The notes: a model not told the origin generated them from the sequence alone. A DNA stretch of 64,000 nucleotides from Blattabacterium cuenoti (GCF_014251955.1 NZ_CP059203.1:487963-551962); one strand, 5' to 3'; positions 36,761-47,030 are shown, counted from the stretch's first letter. A program made the numbers and translations.

Positions 36761-38119
36761 TCATAATAATGTTCCTTTAAGAATAAGAGAAGATATAGAA
36801 AAATATATAATCAATCCAACAACATCTACCAATGTTGCCACAAATGGAGTAGAAGAACTTGCCGGATCTCCCCTAAATTTTTTAATGATAAAAGGGAACA
36901 TGGATCCACTAAAGGTTCCCCATAAAACGACTCCGATCAAAGAAAAAAAAATAGTTAATCCAACCAAAATCCAATGAGGTCCATAATTATAAAAATTAAT
37001 ATTATGCCAAGTAATAATCCGTATGAATCCTGTTAATCCTAGAATACTTCCTAAAAAAAAACCACAGACTATTTCTCTTTGCATGACTCTCCACCAATCT
37101 TTTATTTTGACTTCTCCTAAAGCCATAGCTTGGATAACTAAACTGGCCGCTTGAGAGCCACTATTTCCACCACTTGAAACTACTAATGGAATGAATAAAG
37201 CTAAAACAATTGCTTTTTCTATTACACTTGAAAATTTCTGCATTACCGTCGTCGTAAACATTTCTCCTATAAATAACAAAGTCAACCATCCAGCTCTTTT
37301 CTTTATTAATCTAAATAAAGGAACATTCAGATAAGATTGATTCAATACTTCCATTCCTCCTATTTTTTGAATATCTTCTCTATAATTTTCATTCAATACC
37401 CATAAAATATCATCTATGGTAACTATTCCCAACAAAATTTTCTGATCATCTATCACTGGAAGTGAAACTCTATTATTCATAGAAAATATTTTAGTAGCTT
37501 CTTCTTCTGTATCCATTACACATAATGCAGTATATTGTCCATCCATTAAATCAGAGACTTTAGTTTTTGTATCTACTAATAAAAATTCTCGTATTTTGAT
37601 ATCGTCTACTAGTTTTCCTGATTTATCAACTATATATACAATTTCTATAACATCACTATTTTTACCTTCTTTTCGTATGTAATCTAATACTTCTTGAACA
37701 CTCCAAGTCTCTTGCACAGATAGGCAGTATGGAATCATTAAACGACCGACACTATTTTCAGGATATCCCAAAGAGACTAATGTTTTACGTTTTTCTTCCG
37801 GATTTAAATATTTAATTAAATCTTTTAAAGAATTCTTTGGAAGATTTTCCAAAAAGGAAACACGATCATCTACTGATAATTTATTCAAAAATTCCATCAT
37901 TTTAATTGATGGAAGACCTTCTATAATTTTTTTTTTTATAGGAAAATCTAAAACTTTAAAAACAGAAGTAGATTTACATAATTTTAATAAACCAAATATT
38001 GTTACAATTTTATTGGGATGATCCTGAATTAATTTTACTAAATCACTAATAGTTTGATCGTTCAAAAACTTTTCGTTTAAATTATTTTGAAAATAATTCT
38101 TATTATGGGAATTAAACAT
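36761..38119 (-). CDS. mgtE: Magnesium transporter MgtE
   Basis: MgtE is a Mg2+-gated channel. The cytosolic N domain (about residues 25-130) is followed by a CBS pair (about 135-255, with VSLPVIDDQKILLGIVTIDDILWV). A five-helix membrane domain then carries the signature SSGGNSGSQAASLVIQA, near residue 315. It contains an in-frame A11 run (37927). It converges with rluD with only two bases between stops. Confidence 0.95.
   Translation of the reverse strand: MFNSHNKNYFQNNLNEKFLNDQTISDLVKLIQDHPNKIVTIFGLLKLCKSTSVFKVLDFPIKKKIIEGLPSIKMMEFLNKLSVDDRVSFLENLPKNSLKDLIKYLNPEEKRKTLVSLGYPENSVGRLMIPYCLSVQETWSVQEVLDYIRKEGKNSDVIEIVYIVDKSGKLVDDIKIREFLLVDTKTKVSDLMDGQYTALCVMDTEEEATKIFSMNNRVSLPVIDDQKILLGIVTIDDILWVLNENYREDIQKIGGMEVLNQSYLNVPLFRLIKKRAGWLTLLFIGEMFTTTVMQKFSSVIEKAIVLALFIPLVVSSGGNSGSQAASLVIQAMALGEVKIKDWWRVMQREIVCGFFLGSILGLTGFIRIITWHNINFYNYGPHWILVGLTIFFSLIGVVLWGTFSGSMFPFIIKKFRGDPASSSTPFVATLVDVVGLIIYFSISSLILKGTLL
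37927..37937. repeat. A11 homopolymer inside mgtE (T11 on + strand)
   Basis: The run lies in frame within the codons for IKKKII. It is another potential slippage site. Confidence 0.9.
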
Positions 38120-38161
38120 TTCTTTTCTTTGTTTAGAAAAAAATTCATATTTATTTTATGC

Positions 38162-38169
38162 TAATTTTG
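38162..38169 (+). promoter_or_regulatory. Possible -7 element for leuS
   Basis: TAATTTTG matches TAnnTTTG about 75 bases before leuS. No matching -33 TTTG is at the expected distance, so support is weak. Confidence 0.25.
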
Positions 38170-38242
38170 AAATTAGTTTCAATATTGAATGTTGTTTGAT
38201 TTATCATTATCAAATCTAAAAAAAATATTAATATAAAAAAAT

Positions 38243-41092
38243 ATGGAATATAATTTTCGTAAAATTGAGAAACGTTGGCAAATATATTGGAGAAAACATC
38301 ATCTTTTTCATACAAAAGAAAACTATTCGTCATCTAAAAAAAAGAAATACTATATTTTAAATATGTTTCCTTATCCATCTGGAGAAGGACTTCATATTGG
38401 ACATTGTTTAGGATATATAGCTTCAGATATTTATGCACGATATCAAAGAGCAAAAGGATATAATGTTCTAAATCCTATAGGATTTGATTCTTTTGGACTT
38501 CCTGCAGAACAATATGCCATTCAAACGGGACAACATCCTTATGAAACTACTCGTAAAAATATTCAAAGATATCAAAACCAAATGAATAAAATAGGAATTT
38601 CTTTCGATTGGAGTCGTTCATTGTGTACAAGTGATCCTACTTATTATCGTTGGACTCAATGGATGTTTATTCAAATTTTTAATTCTTGGTATGATAAAAA
38701 AAGTGAACAAGCTAAATCTATAGATCTTTTGATTGAAAAATTTAATAAAAACGGAAATTTATCTGTTCATGCAAGCAGTTCATTCAACGATAAATTTGAT
38801 TCAAAAACATGGAAAAAATTAAATTCTTTTGAAAAAGAATCCATTCTTTTAGATTATCGTTTAGCTTTTTTATGCAAAAATACAGTTAATTGGTGTCCAG
38901 ATTTAGGAACTGTTCTAGCAAACGACGAAATAAAAAATGGAAAAAGTCAAAGAGGTGGATATCCTATTTACAAAAAAAAAATGTTACAATGGCATATAAG
39001 AATCAGTGCTTATATAGAAAGGCTTTTAAAGGGATTAAAATCAATTGATTGTTCTAAATCTTTTAAAAATTTACAACATAATTGGATAGGAAAAAACTTA
39101 GGAGCATCTATTTTATTAGAAATTTTTTTTTCAAAAGAAAATAGAAAAAAAATAGAATTATTTATTTCTCGTCCAGAAACTATATTTGGAATGACTTTCA
39201 TTATTTTATCTACAGATCATCCCCTTTTAGAAAAAATTACTCTTTCTTCTCATAAAAAAAATGTGATGAACTATAAAAAAAATAATACTAACACATTAGT
39301 AGAAGAAAAAACAACGATTTCTGGTGTTTTTACAGGAAACTATGTTTTTCATCCATTCATTAAAAATAAGAAAATTCCTATTTATATTAGTAATTCTTTT
39401 CCTGTAGATCAGAAAACAAAATCTATAATAGGAACACCGGGTCATGAAAAATATAGTTTCCAATTTGCGAAAAAATTTGGTTTAGAAATAGTATTCGTCC
39501 TTATTCCTGAAAAAGAAAAAATAGATCATTACAATAAGAATAAGAATCATGAACCTTATGAAGAGGAAAATGGAATATGCATAAATTCTGATTTTTTAAA
39601 TGGATTAAATACAAAAGAAGCAAAAGAGAAAATTATGCAAATACTAGAAAATAAAAGTATTGGAAAAAAAAGAAACACGTATAAATTACGTGATGCTGTT
39701 TTTTCTAGACAAAGGTATTGGGGAGAACCAATTCCTATTTTTTTTAAAAATAAAATTCCTAAAACTATTCCTATTGAAAAACTTCCTCTTATTCTACCAA
39801 AAATAGAAAATTATCATCCAAAAAATGGAAAATCTCCATTAGTTAGAGTGAATCTATGGGCTTGGGATGAAAAAAATATGAAAATAGTTTCAAAAGATCT
39901 GATAGATAATAAATATGTTTTTCCAATAGAAACAAGTACTATGCCGAGTTGGGCTGGATCAAGTTGGTATTTTCTTCGTTATATGGATGTTCATAACCAT
40001 AAGTTTTTTCTAGATAAAAAAAAAGAACATTATTGGAAAAATGTTGATTTATATATTGGAGGATCTGAACATACTACAGGTCATTTAATTTATGCAAGAT
40101 TTTGGCATAAATTTCTAAAAGATAGAGGGTGGATAAGTTCAGAAGAACCTTTTAATAAAATATTAAATCAAGGAATGATTCTTAGTTCTTCTGCTATTAT
40201 CTTAAAAACTATTGGAGATAATACATTTGTATCTTATGGATTAAAAAATAAGAATAATAATTTGTCATTTCAAGAAATTTATGTAGATATATCTCTAACA
40301 AATAATAATAAATTAAATATTAATCAATTTAAAAAATGGAGACCAGAATTTTCTAATGCTAAATTTTTTTTAGAAAAAGGAAATTTCTTTTGCAAAAGAA
40401 AATTAGAAAAAATGTCCAAGTCTAAACATAATGTCATTAATCCAGATCATATTTATGAAAAATATGGATCAGATGTATTTCGTCTTTATGAAATGTTTTT
40501 AGGCCCCATTACACAATCCAAATCTTGGAGTGATGAAAAAATTAATGGAATAAAAAATTTTTTGAATAAATTTTGGCGTTTATTCCATAAAAATGGACTT
40601 TTTCAAGTCAGTGAACTATCTCCAACTTTTGAAGAATTCAAAATATTACATAAAGCAATCAAGAAATTACAGGAAAAAATAAAATATTTTTCTTTTAATA
40701 CATCTATTAGTTTATTTATGATTGTTGTTAATCAATTAACTGTTATCAAATGTAATAAAAGAAAAATATTGGAACCATTAGTGAAATTAATGGCTCCATT
40801 TGTTCCTCACATAGCTGAAGAACTTTGGAAAAAACTAGGGTGGAAAAAATCTGTTATTTTTTCTTCTATTCCTATTTTGGATCCAAAATATCTTGTAGAA
40901 GAAAAAATAACATATCCGATCATGTTTAATGGTAAATTAAAATTTAAAGAAGAATTTAAATCAAATATTACAATAGAACAAATAAAAAATAAAATATTAA
41001 ATCATTATAAAACAAAGTTTTTTTTAAAAGAAAAAGGATTAAAAAAAATCATCATAATCCCAAAAAAAATAATAAATATTATATATAACTAA
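38243..41092 (+). CDS. leuS: Leucyl-tRNA synthetase
   Basis: LeuRS charges tRNA-Leu. The class I motif HIGH is at 51-54 in YPSGEGLHIGHCLGY and KMSKS is at about 723. The editing domain (ISRPETIFGMTF, PVDQKTKSIIGTPGHEK) is intact, and the anticodon-binding domain ends the protein. The 949 residues are slightly longer than E. coli LeuS. A hairpin plus T-run follows the stop. Confidence 0.97.
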   Translation: MEYNFRKIEKRWQIYWRKHHLFHTKENYSSSKKKKYYILNMFPYPSGEGLHIGHCLGYIASDIYARYQRAKGYNVLNPIGFDSFGLPAEQYAIQTGQHPYETTRKNIQRYQNQMNKIGISFDWSRSLCTSDPTYYRWTQWMFIQIFNSWYDKKSEQAKSIDLLIEKFNKNGNLSVHASSSFNDKFDSKTWKKLNSFEKESILLDYRLAFLCKNTVNWCPDLGTVLANDEIKNGKSQRGGYPIYKKKMLQWHIRISAYIERLLKGLKSIDCSKSFKNLQHNWIGKNLGASILLEIFFSKENRKKIELFISRPETIFGMTFIILSTDHPLLEKITLSSHKKNVMNYKKNNTNTLVEEKTTISGVFTGNYVFHPFIKNKKIPIYISNSFPVDQKTKSIIGTPGHEKYSFQFAKKFGLEIVFVLIPEKEKIDHYNKNKNHEPYEEENGICINSDFLNGLNTKEAKEKIMQILENKSIGKKRNTYKLRDAVFSRQRYWGEPIPIFFKNKIPKTIPIEKLPLILPKIENYHPKNGKSPLVRVNLWAWDEKNMKIVSKDLIDNKYVFPIETSTMPSWAGSSWYFLRYMDVHNHKFFLDKKKEHYWKNVDLYIGGSEHTTGHLIYARFWHKFLKDRGWISSEEPFNKILNQGMILSSSAIILKTIGDNTFVSYGLKNKNNNLSFQEIYVDISLTNNNKLNINQFKKWRPEFSNAKFFLEKGNFFCKRKLEKMSKSKHNVINPDHIYEKYGSDVFRLYEMFLGPITQSKSWSDEKINGIKNFLNKFWRLFHKNGLFQVSELSPTFEEFKILHKAIKKLQEKIKYFSFNTSISLFMIVVNQLTVIKCNKRKILEPLVKLMAPFVPHIAEELWKKLGWKKSVIFSSIPILDPKYLVEEKITYPIMFNGKLKFKEEFKSNITIEQIKNKILNHYKTKFFLKEKGLKKIIIIPKKIINIIYN

Positions 41093-41126
41093 ATAAATAT
41101 AAATACCAAATATATTATAATATATA

Positions 41127-41160
41127 ATGACATCATAAGATGTTGTAAATTTTATTTTTT
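41127..41160 (+). terminator. Intrinsic terminator after leuS
   Basis: ATGACATC and GATGTTGT form an 8-bp stem with two G-U pairs around loop ATAA, followed by an almost pure T stretch. It is a good intrinsic terminator for leuS, 35 bases past its stop. Confidence 0.55.
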
Positions 41161-41184
41161 CAAAAAAAATTTCTACATAAAACG

Positions 41185-41192
41185 TAAATTTG
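41185..41192 (+). promoter_or_regulatory. Possible -7 element for glutamate dehydrogenase
   Basis: TAAATTTG fits the TAnnTTTG consensus, between the leuS terminator and the next gene, 87 bases before its start. No -33 TTTG is apparent. A GATAA-type short tandem repeat lies just downstream. Confidence 0.35.
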
Positions 41193-41279
41193 TATTCTAT
41201 CTCTTAGATAAGATAAGATAGAGCATTCGTTTCATTTTAGATTAGAAAAGATAGAAAAGAAAAGTGTAAAAACTTTTTT

Positions 41280-42704
41280 ATGTCAAAAAAAAACCAAAAT
41301 AAAACGTATAGTTTTTTTAGTTGTATAGAAAAAAATTTTGATAAAGCAGCACGATTTCTTTCTATTGAAAAAGGTATTTTAGAACAGATTAAAGCTTGTA
41401 ATGCTGTATACCGTATGCATTTTCCTGTAAAAATAGGAAAAAAAATCAAAGTGATTGAAGCGTATAGAGTTCAACATTCTCATCATAAATTACCTTGTAA
41501 AGGAGGAATCAGATATAGTACAAAAGTCAACCAAGATGAAATCATGACTTTAGCTGCACTTATGACATATAAATGTGCTATAGTAGATGTTCCTTTTGGA
41601 GGAGCCAAAGGAGGAATTAAAATGGACCCACAAACTCTTTCTGTAGAGAATATAGAAAAAATAACTCGTCGTTACACTTCTGAATTAATTAAAAAAAATT
41701 TTATAGGACCAGGAATAGATGTTCCTGCTCCTGATTATGGAACTGGAGAAAGAGAAATGAGTTGGATTTTTGATACATTTTTATCTCTTAGACCTGTAGA
41801 AGTAGATGCTTTAGCTTGTGTTACAGGGAAACCTATCTCTCAAGGAGGAGTTAGAGGAAGAAAGGAAGCAACAGGATTAGGTGTTTTTTATGGAATTAGA
41901 GAATTGTGTCGTCTAAAAGAAGACATGTTCTCTGTAGGTCTTGATGTAGGGTTGGTAGGAAAAAGAGTGATAATACAAGGTCTAGGAAATGTAGGATATC
42001 ATGCAGCTACTTTTTTTCATGAAGCAGGAGCTATTATTATCGCATTAGCAGAAAGAGAAGGAGCTATTTATAATAAAAAAGGATTAAATGTATCCGATGT
42101 GATTTTCCATTTGAAAAATACCGGATCTATATTAAATTTTCCAGGAGCAAAGAATATTGACAATACAGAAAAAGCATTAGAATTAGAATGTGATATACTT
42201 ATACCAGCTGCATTAGAAAATGTTATACATAAAAATAATGCAAATTGTATTCAAGCAAAAATTATTGGAGAAGCAGCAAATGGACCTATTACTCCAGAAG
42301 CAGATGAAATATTAGAAAAAAGGGGAGTAATTGTAGTTCCAGATATTTATTTAAATGCTGGAGGGGTTACAGTATCTTACTTTGAATGGTTAAAAAATTT
42401 AAGTCATGTTCGATATGGACGCATGGAAAAACGTTTTAGTGAAAATATGAATGCCGAATTACTTCAGGTGATAGAAACTATTTGCAGAAAAAAAATTCTA
42501 AAAGAAGAAAAAAAAATGATTTTAAGAGGAGCAAGAGAAATAGACTTAGTCAGAAGTGGATTAGAAGATACAATGATTAGTGGGTTTCATAAAATTCGTG
42601 AATTAAAAAAATCAACAGGAATAAAAAACATGCGTACAGCTGCATTCGTTTTTGCTATCAAAAAAATTATAGATTCTTATGAAAAATTAGGTATTTTTCC
42701 ATAA
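41280..42704 (+). CDS. gdhA: Glutamate dehydrogenase
   Basis: The enzyme interconverts 2-oxoglutarate plus ammonia and glutamate. The substrate-site lysines are in CKGGIRYS (Lys74), MTYKCA (Lys98) and PFGGAKGGIKMDP (Lys110, the catalytic one). The Rossmann domain has VIIQGLGNVGYHAA. The 474 residues and the sequence style fit NAD-type Glu/Leu/Phe/Val dehydrogenases. In Blattabacterium this enzyme is considered the entry point for recycled ammonia. No urease genes lie in the window. Confidence 0.93.
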   Translation: MSKKNQNKTYSFFSCIEKNFDKAARFLSIEKGILEQIKACNAVYRMHFPVKIGKKIKVIEAYRVQHSHHKLPCKGGIRYSTKVNQDEIMTLAALMTYKCAIVDVPFGGAKGGIKMDPQTLSVENIEKITRRYTSELIKKNFIGPGIDVPAPDYGTGEREMSWIFDTFLSLRPVEVDALACVTGKPISQGGVRGRKEATGLGVFYGIRELCRLKEDMFSVGLDVGLVGKRVIIQGLGNVGYHAATFFHEAGAIIIALAEREGAIYNKKGLNVSDVIFHLKNTGSILNFPGAKNIDNTEKALELECDILIPAALENVIHKNNANCIQAKIIGEAANGPITPEADEILEKRGVIVVPDIYLNAGGVTVSYFEWLKNLSHVRYGRMEKRFSENMNAELLQVIETICRKKILKEEKKMILRGAREIDLVRSGLEDTMISGFHKIRELKKSTGIKNMRTAAFVFAIKKIIDSYEKLGIFP

Positions 42705-42746
42705 TCTCCTTTTGAAAAAACTGATAGATAAAAAAATATCTTTTCC

Positions 42747-43463
42747 ATGAAGTACAAAAGATCATTGTTGAAATTAAGCGGAGAAGCTCTTATGGGGAAT
42801 AACGAATTTGGACTTCATTCTACTCGTCTTCAACAATATGCTGAAGAAGTCAAAAAAGTAGTAGATATGGGAGCTCAAGTAGCTATAGTTATTGGAGGAG
42901 GAAATATATTTAGAGGATTTTCTAGAATCAAAGAAAATACGATAGATCGTATAGGAGGAGATTATATGGGAATGTTAGCTACCGTAATTAACGGTATAGC
43001 ATTTCAATCTTATTTAGAAAGTGTAGGAATATGTACCTACATACAAACTGCTATTAGAATGGATCAAATCGCAGAACCATTTGTAAAAGATAGAGCTATT
43101 CATCATCTTGAAAAAGGAAGAGTTGTTATATTTGTTGCAGGATTAGGAAATCCATATTTTACAACGGACACAGCAGCTGTATTACGTGCTATAGAAATAA
43201 AAGCAGACGTTTTACTGAAAGGAACTAGAGTAGATGGAATCTACACAACCGATCCAGAAAAAGATAAATATGCTAAAAAACTTAAAAAAATATCCTTTGA
43301 TATGGCGTATCAAATGGGAATAAAAGTCATGGATCAAACTGCATTCAGTTTAGGAAATGAAAATAATCTCCCCATTATTATTTTTGATATAAACAGAAAA
43401 GGAAATTTAAAAAAAGTAATTTCTGGAAAAGAAATAGGTACCCTTGTTTCTAAAAATAAATAA
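42747..43463 (+). CDS. pyrH: Uridylate kinase
   Basis: PyrH phosphorylates UMP to UDP. Features are RSLLKLSGEALMG at the start, VIGGGNIFRG, the UMP loop GNPYFTTDTAAVLRA and VDGIYTTDPEKD. The 238 residues are standard. It precedes frr, the usual pyrH-frr pairing. Confidence 0.96.
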   Translation: MKYKRSLLKLSGEALMGNNEFGLHSTRLQQYAEEVKKVVDMGAQVAIVIGGGNIFRGFSRIKENTIDRIGGDYMGMLATVINGIAFQSYLESVGICTYIQTAIRMDQIAEPFVKDRAIHHLEKGRVVIFVAGLGNPYFTTDTAAVLRAIEIKADVLLKGTRVDGIYTTDPEKDKYAKKLKKISFDMAYQMGIKVMDQTAFSLGNENNLPIIIFDINRKGNLKKVISGKEIGTLVSKNK

Positions 43464-43479
43464 AAAGAATTAAAGAATT

Positions 43480-44043
43480 ATGGATGAATTGAATAAAATT
43501 TTTATTTTCTGTAAAAAAGACATGGAAAAAATTTTGGAAAAATTCCAAAAAGAAATTCATCGTCTGAGATTAGGAAGCAAATCCATTATTTCCTTTCTAG
43601 AAGAAATAAAAATAAAGTGTTATGGAACTTTATTACCTTTGATTGAAGTGGCAAATATTAACATTATAGATAACATGAATCTTACTATTACCCCTTGGGA
43701 TCGTTCTATAATATCTAATATAGATAAAGCAATCATAGATTCTAATTTAGGGTTTATGCCCACTAATAAAGGAGAATATATTCATATCCATCTTCCTATG
43801 ATTACGGAAGAAGGAAGAAAAAATTTGATTCAAAAAATTAAATCGCAAACAGAACAAGCAAAAATATTTATAAGAAACATACGAAAAAAAAACAATCACA
43901 ATATAAAAAAATTGAAACTATCAGAAGATTTATATAAAAAAGGAGAAAATCGTATCCAAAAAATAACAAGCGAATATATTCAAAAAATTGATTATTTTTT
44001 TCTTTCTAAAGAAAAAGAAATACTTCATAATATAAATAAATAA
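43480..44043 (+). CDS. frr: Ribosome recycling factor
   Basis: RRF splits post-termination ribosomes with EF-G. The family blocks are FQKEIHRLRLGSKS at the start, LTITPWDRSIISNIDKAI, HIHLPMITEEGRKNLI and the C-terminal helix. It has 187 residues. asnS begins at the base after its stop, so coupling is likely. Confidence 0.95.
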   Translation: MDELNKIFIFCKKDMEKILEKFQKEIHRLRLGSKSIISFLEEIKIKCYGTLLPLIEVANINIIDNMNLTITPWDRSIISNIDKAIIDSNLGFMPTNKGEYIHIHLPMITEEGRKNLIQKIKSQTEQAKIFIRNIRKKNNHNIKKLKLSEDLYKKGENRIQKITSEYIQKIDYFFLSKEKEILHNINK

Positions 44044-45477
44044 ATGAATGATAGGATAGAAAAATATTCAATTAAAGAATTATTAGATAAAGAAAAAATT
44101 TTTTTAAATAAAACAGTTTTAGTTGAAGGTTGGATTCGTTCTTTTCGTAATTTTATTTTCATATCATTAAATGATGGATCTACAATTAAAAATCTTCAAA
44201 TTATTTTATCCAAAAATTTGAAAAAAAATTTTTTAAAAAAAATAACAATTGGAACTTCTATTCAAGTTATAGGGATCATAACACAAAGCATAGGAAAAAA
44301 ACAAAATATAGAATTGCAATCTATAAAGATCACTATCTATGGAGGAGTAGATTCTAAAAATTTTCAAAAATCTATTTTACAGCCAAAACAACATAGTTTG
44401 GAAACATTGCGTAAACAAGCACACTTACGTTTCCGGACAAGTATTTTTAGCAGTATTATGCGTATCCGTCATCATATAGCTTTTTTTATCCATAAGTATT
44501 TTCATGAACATGGTTTCTTTTATATAAATACTCCTATTATAACTACTTCAAATTCTGAAGGTTCTGGAGAAATGTTTCAAGTTACTACTATGGATTTAAA
44601 AAATATTCCCTATGATATAAAAGGGAATATTGATTATACAAAAGATTTTTTTAAATGCCAAACCTATCTTAGTGTATCTGGACAATTAGAAGCAGAAACA
44701 GCTTCTTTAGCATTAGGAAAAGTGTATACTTTTGGTCCTGCTTTTCGTGCAGAAAATTCTAACACTTCACGGCATTTGTCAGAATTTTGGATGATAGAAC
44801 CAGAAATGGCTTTTTATCATTTAGAAGAAAATATGAATTTAGCAGAGGATTTTTTAAAATCTATCATTCAATATATTATTGATTTTTGTATAGATGACCT
44901 ATCATTTTTAAATGAACACATCAAAAAATGGAATAATAATAGAAAAAAAGAATCTTCTCTTTTAGAAAAATTGAAATTTATATTCAAATATCCATTTAAA
45001 CGAATTAGTTATACTGAAGCAATAAACATTCTTCAAAAGGAAAAAAAAAAAAATTTTTTTTATCCAGTTCTTTGGGGAATTGATTTACAATCGGAACATG
45101 AACAATATCTCGTTAATGAATATTTTCAATCACCTGTAATTATATTTGATTATCCTTCTTGTATAAAAGCTTTTTATATGCGCATAAACGAGGATAAAAA
45201 AACAGTTAGAGCTATGGATATTTTGTTTCCAGAAATAGGAGAAATTATAGGAGGATCTCAAAGGGAAGAACGTTATGATATGTTATTAAATCGTATAAAA
45301 GATACGAAAATAGATGAGAGTAAACTTTGGTGGTATTTAGATACACGTCGTTTTGGTTCTGTTCCTCATAGTGGATTCGGATTAGGATTTGATCGTTTAG
45401 TTCAATTCATTACAGGAATGAAAAATATTCGTGATGTGATTCCTTTTCCAAGGACACCTAATAATGCAGAATTTTAA
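44044..45477 (+). CDS. asnS: Asparaginyl-tRNA synthetase
   Basis: AsnRS charges tRNA-Asn. The OB-fold anticodon domain (about residues 22-110) precedes class II motif 2 (FRAENSNTSRHLSEFWMIEPEMAF) and motif 3 (GFGLGFDRLVQFITG). It has 477 residues and starts directly after frr. The coding strand carries an in-frame A13 run at 45041. Confidence 0.96.
   Translation: MNDRIEKYSIKELLDKEKIFLNKTVLVEGWIRSFRNFIFISLNDGSTIKNLQIILSKNLKKNFLKKITIGTSIQVIGIITQSIGKKQNIELQSIKITIYGGVDSKNFQKSILQPKQHSLETLRKQAHLRFRTSIFSSIMRIRHHIAFFIHKYFHEHGFFYINTPIITTSNSEGSGEMFQVTTMDLKNIPYDIKGNIDYTKDFFKCQTYLSVSGQLEAETASLALGKVYTFGPAFRAENSNTSRHLSEFWMIEPEMAFYHLEENMNLAEDFLKSIIQYIIDFCIDDLSFLNEHIKKWNNNRKKESSLLEKLKFIFKYPFKRISYTEAINILQKEKKKNFFYPVLWGIDLQSEHEQYLVNEYFQSPVIIFDYPSCIKAFYMRINEDKKTVRAMDILFPEIGEIIGGSQREERYDMLLNRIKDTKIDESKLWWYLDTRRFGSVPHSGFGLGFDRLVQFITGMKNIRDVIPFPRTPNNAEF
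45041..45053. repeat. A13 homopolymer inside asnS
   Basis: Thirteen A bases, followed at once by eight T bases, encode the lysine-rich KEKKKNFFYP in frame. The tract is as long as the one that breaks menG. Confidence 0.95.
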
Positions 45478-45485
45478 AACAAAAC

Positions 45486-47030
45486 ATGTTAAAACAGAGA
45501 TTATTACAAAAAACACAACAGAAACTTTCTCCACAACAAATTAAACTAATGAAATTAGTACAATTATCTACTTTGGATTTTGAACAAAGAGTAAAACAAG
45601 AATTAGAAGAAAATACAGCGTTAGAAGAAGATTGTTCTAATTCTTCTTCTCCTAATAGCAGCAGTAACAACGATGATTTTTTTTCAGAAAATTGCGAAAT
45701 AGAAGAAGAATATCCTTCTGATACTGCTGATACATTTGATATTTCAGATAATTCTTCTAATAATCATAAAATAGATGAAATCAATATTGAAGAATATTTA
45801 AACGATGATGAAATTATAGATAACAAAAATCATAATATCACAAATCAAAATAATAATAATCCTATTATTGAAAAATATATTTCCATAGTTTCTGGAGTCT
45901 CTTTTCAAGAGTATTTAAAAAGTCAATTACATACTTTTCGTTTTTTAAATCAAGAAGATTTATTGATAGCAGATTTTCTACTAGGTAATCTTGACGAAGA
46001 TGGTTATATAAGAAGAGAAATCTCTTCTATAGCGGATGATATCTTTTTGATACTTGGAATATCCGTTTCTGTAGATAAAATTGAAAAATTACTTTTGAAT
46101 TATATACAAAAATTAGATCCTATAGGAGTAGGATCTAGAAATTTACAAGAATGTCTTCTTTTACAATTAAAAAACAAAAAAAAATCATTAGAAGTCAATT
46201 TGGCAAAAAAAATCATAAAAAATTATTTCCAATTTTTTACAAAAAAACATTATCAAAAATTACAAAATAAATTAGGAACAACAAGAAAAAATTTACGAAA
46301 AGCTATCTATCAAATAGAAAAATTAAATCCAAAACCAGGAAAAATTTATTCTGGAAACACTAGAAATTTAGATGATATTATTATTCCAGATTTTACTATT
46401 CGTATTTTGGATGGAGAATTAGAACTTTCTTTAAATCATAGAAATACTCCAGAATTAAAAATTTCGTCTTTATATTTAGATATGTTAAAATCTTATAGAT
46501 GTTCAAAAAAAAAACGGAACATGAAAAGTGATGAAAACACTATTATATTTATAAAACAAAAAATAGATTCAGCAAAATGGTTTGTTGATGCTATCAAACA
46601 AAGAAAAAATACATTAATGTTAACAATGAATGCTATTATGGATTATCAAAGAGAATATTTTTTAACTGGAGATCCATATAAAATAAAACCTATGATTTTA
46701 AAAAATATTTCACAAAAAATTGGAGTAGGAATATCAACGGTATCTCGTGTTGCTAGCAGCAAATATGTAAATACACCATATGGGACTTTTTTAATAAAAA
46801 GTTTTTTTTCCGAAAAAATGATAAACGGAGAAGGAGAAGAAATATCTTCAATTGAAATAAAAAAACTATTAGGAGAATCTATTGCGAAAGAAAATAAAAA
46901 AAAACCTTTAACTGACGATAAATTATCAAAAGTACTTCAAAAAAAAGGCTATTTAATAGCTAGACGTACTGTAGCAAAATACAGAGATCAAATGCAGATA
47001 CCTGTTGCAAGAATGCGAAGAATTTTATGA
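45486..47030 (+). CDS. rpoN: RNA polymerase sigma-54 factor
   Basis: Sigma-54 directs activator-dependent transcription from -24/-12 promoters. Region I is Q-rich (LSPQQIKLMKLVQL), and a Ser/Asp/Glu-rich region II (about residues 50-120) follows. The core-binding domain then leads to the C-terminal RpoN box ARRTVAKYR at 492-500. The 514 residues are full length. It starts 8 bases after asnS. No AAA+ activator is in the window. Confidence 0.94.
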   Translation: MLKQRLLQKTQQKLSPQQIKLMKLVQLSTLDFEQRVKQELEENTALEEDCSNSSSPNSSSNNDDFFSENCEIEEEYPSDTADTFDISDNSSNNHKIDEINIEEYLNDDEIIDNKNHNITNQNNNNPIIEKYISIVSGVSFQEYLKSQLHTFRFLNQEDLLIADFLLGNLDEDGYIRREISSIADDIFLILGISVSVDKIEKLLLNYIQKLDPIGVGSRNLQECLLLQLKNKKKSLEVNLAKKIIKNYFQFFTKKHYQKLQNKLGTTRKNLRKAIYQIEKLNPKPGKIYSGNTRNLDDIIIPDFTIRILDGELELSLNHRNTPELKISSLYLDMLKSYRCSKKKRNMKSDENTIIFIKQKIDSAKWFVDAIKQRKNTLMLTMNAIMDYQREYFLTGDPYKIKPMILKNISQKIGVGISTVSRVASSKYVNTPYGTFLIKSFFSEKMINGEGEEISSIEIKKLLGESIAKENKKKPLTDDKLSKVLQKKGYLIARRTVAKYRDQMQIPVARMRRIL

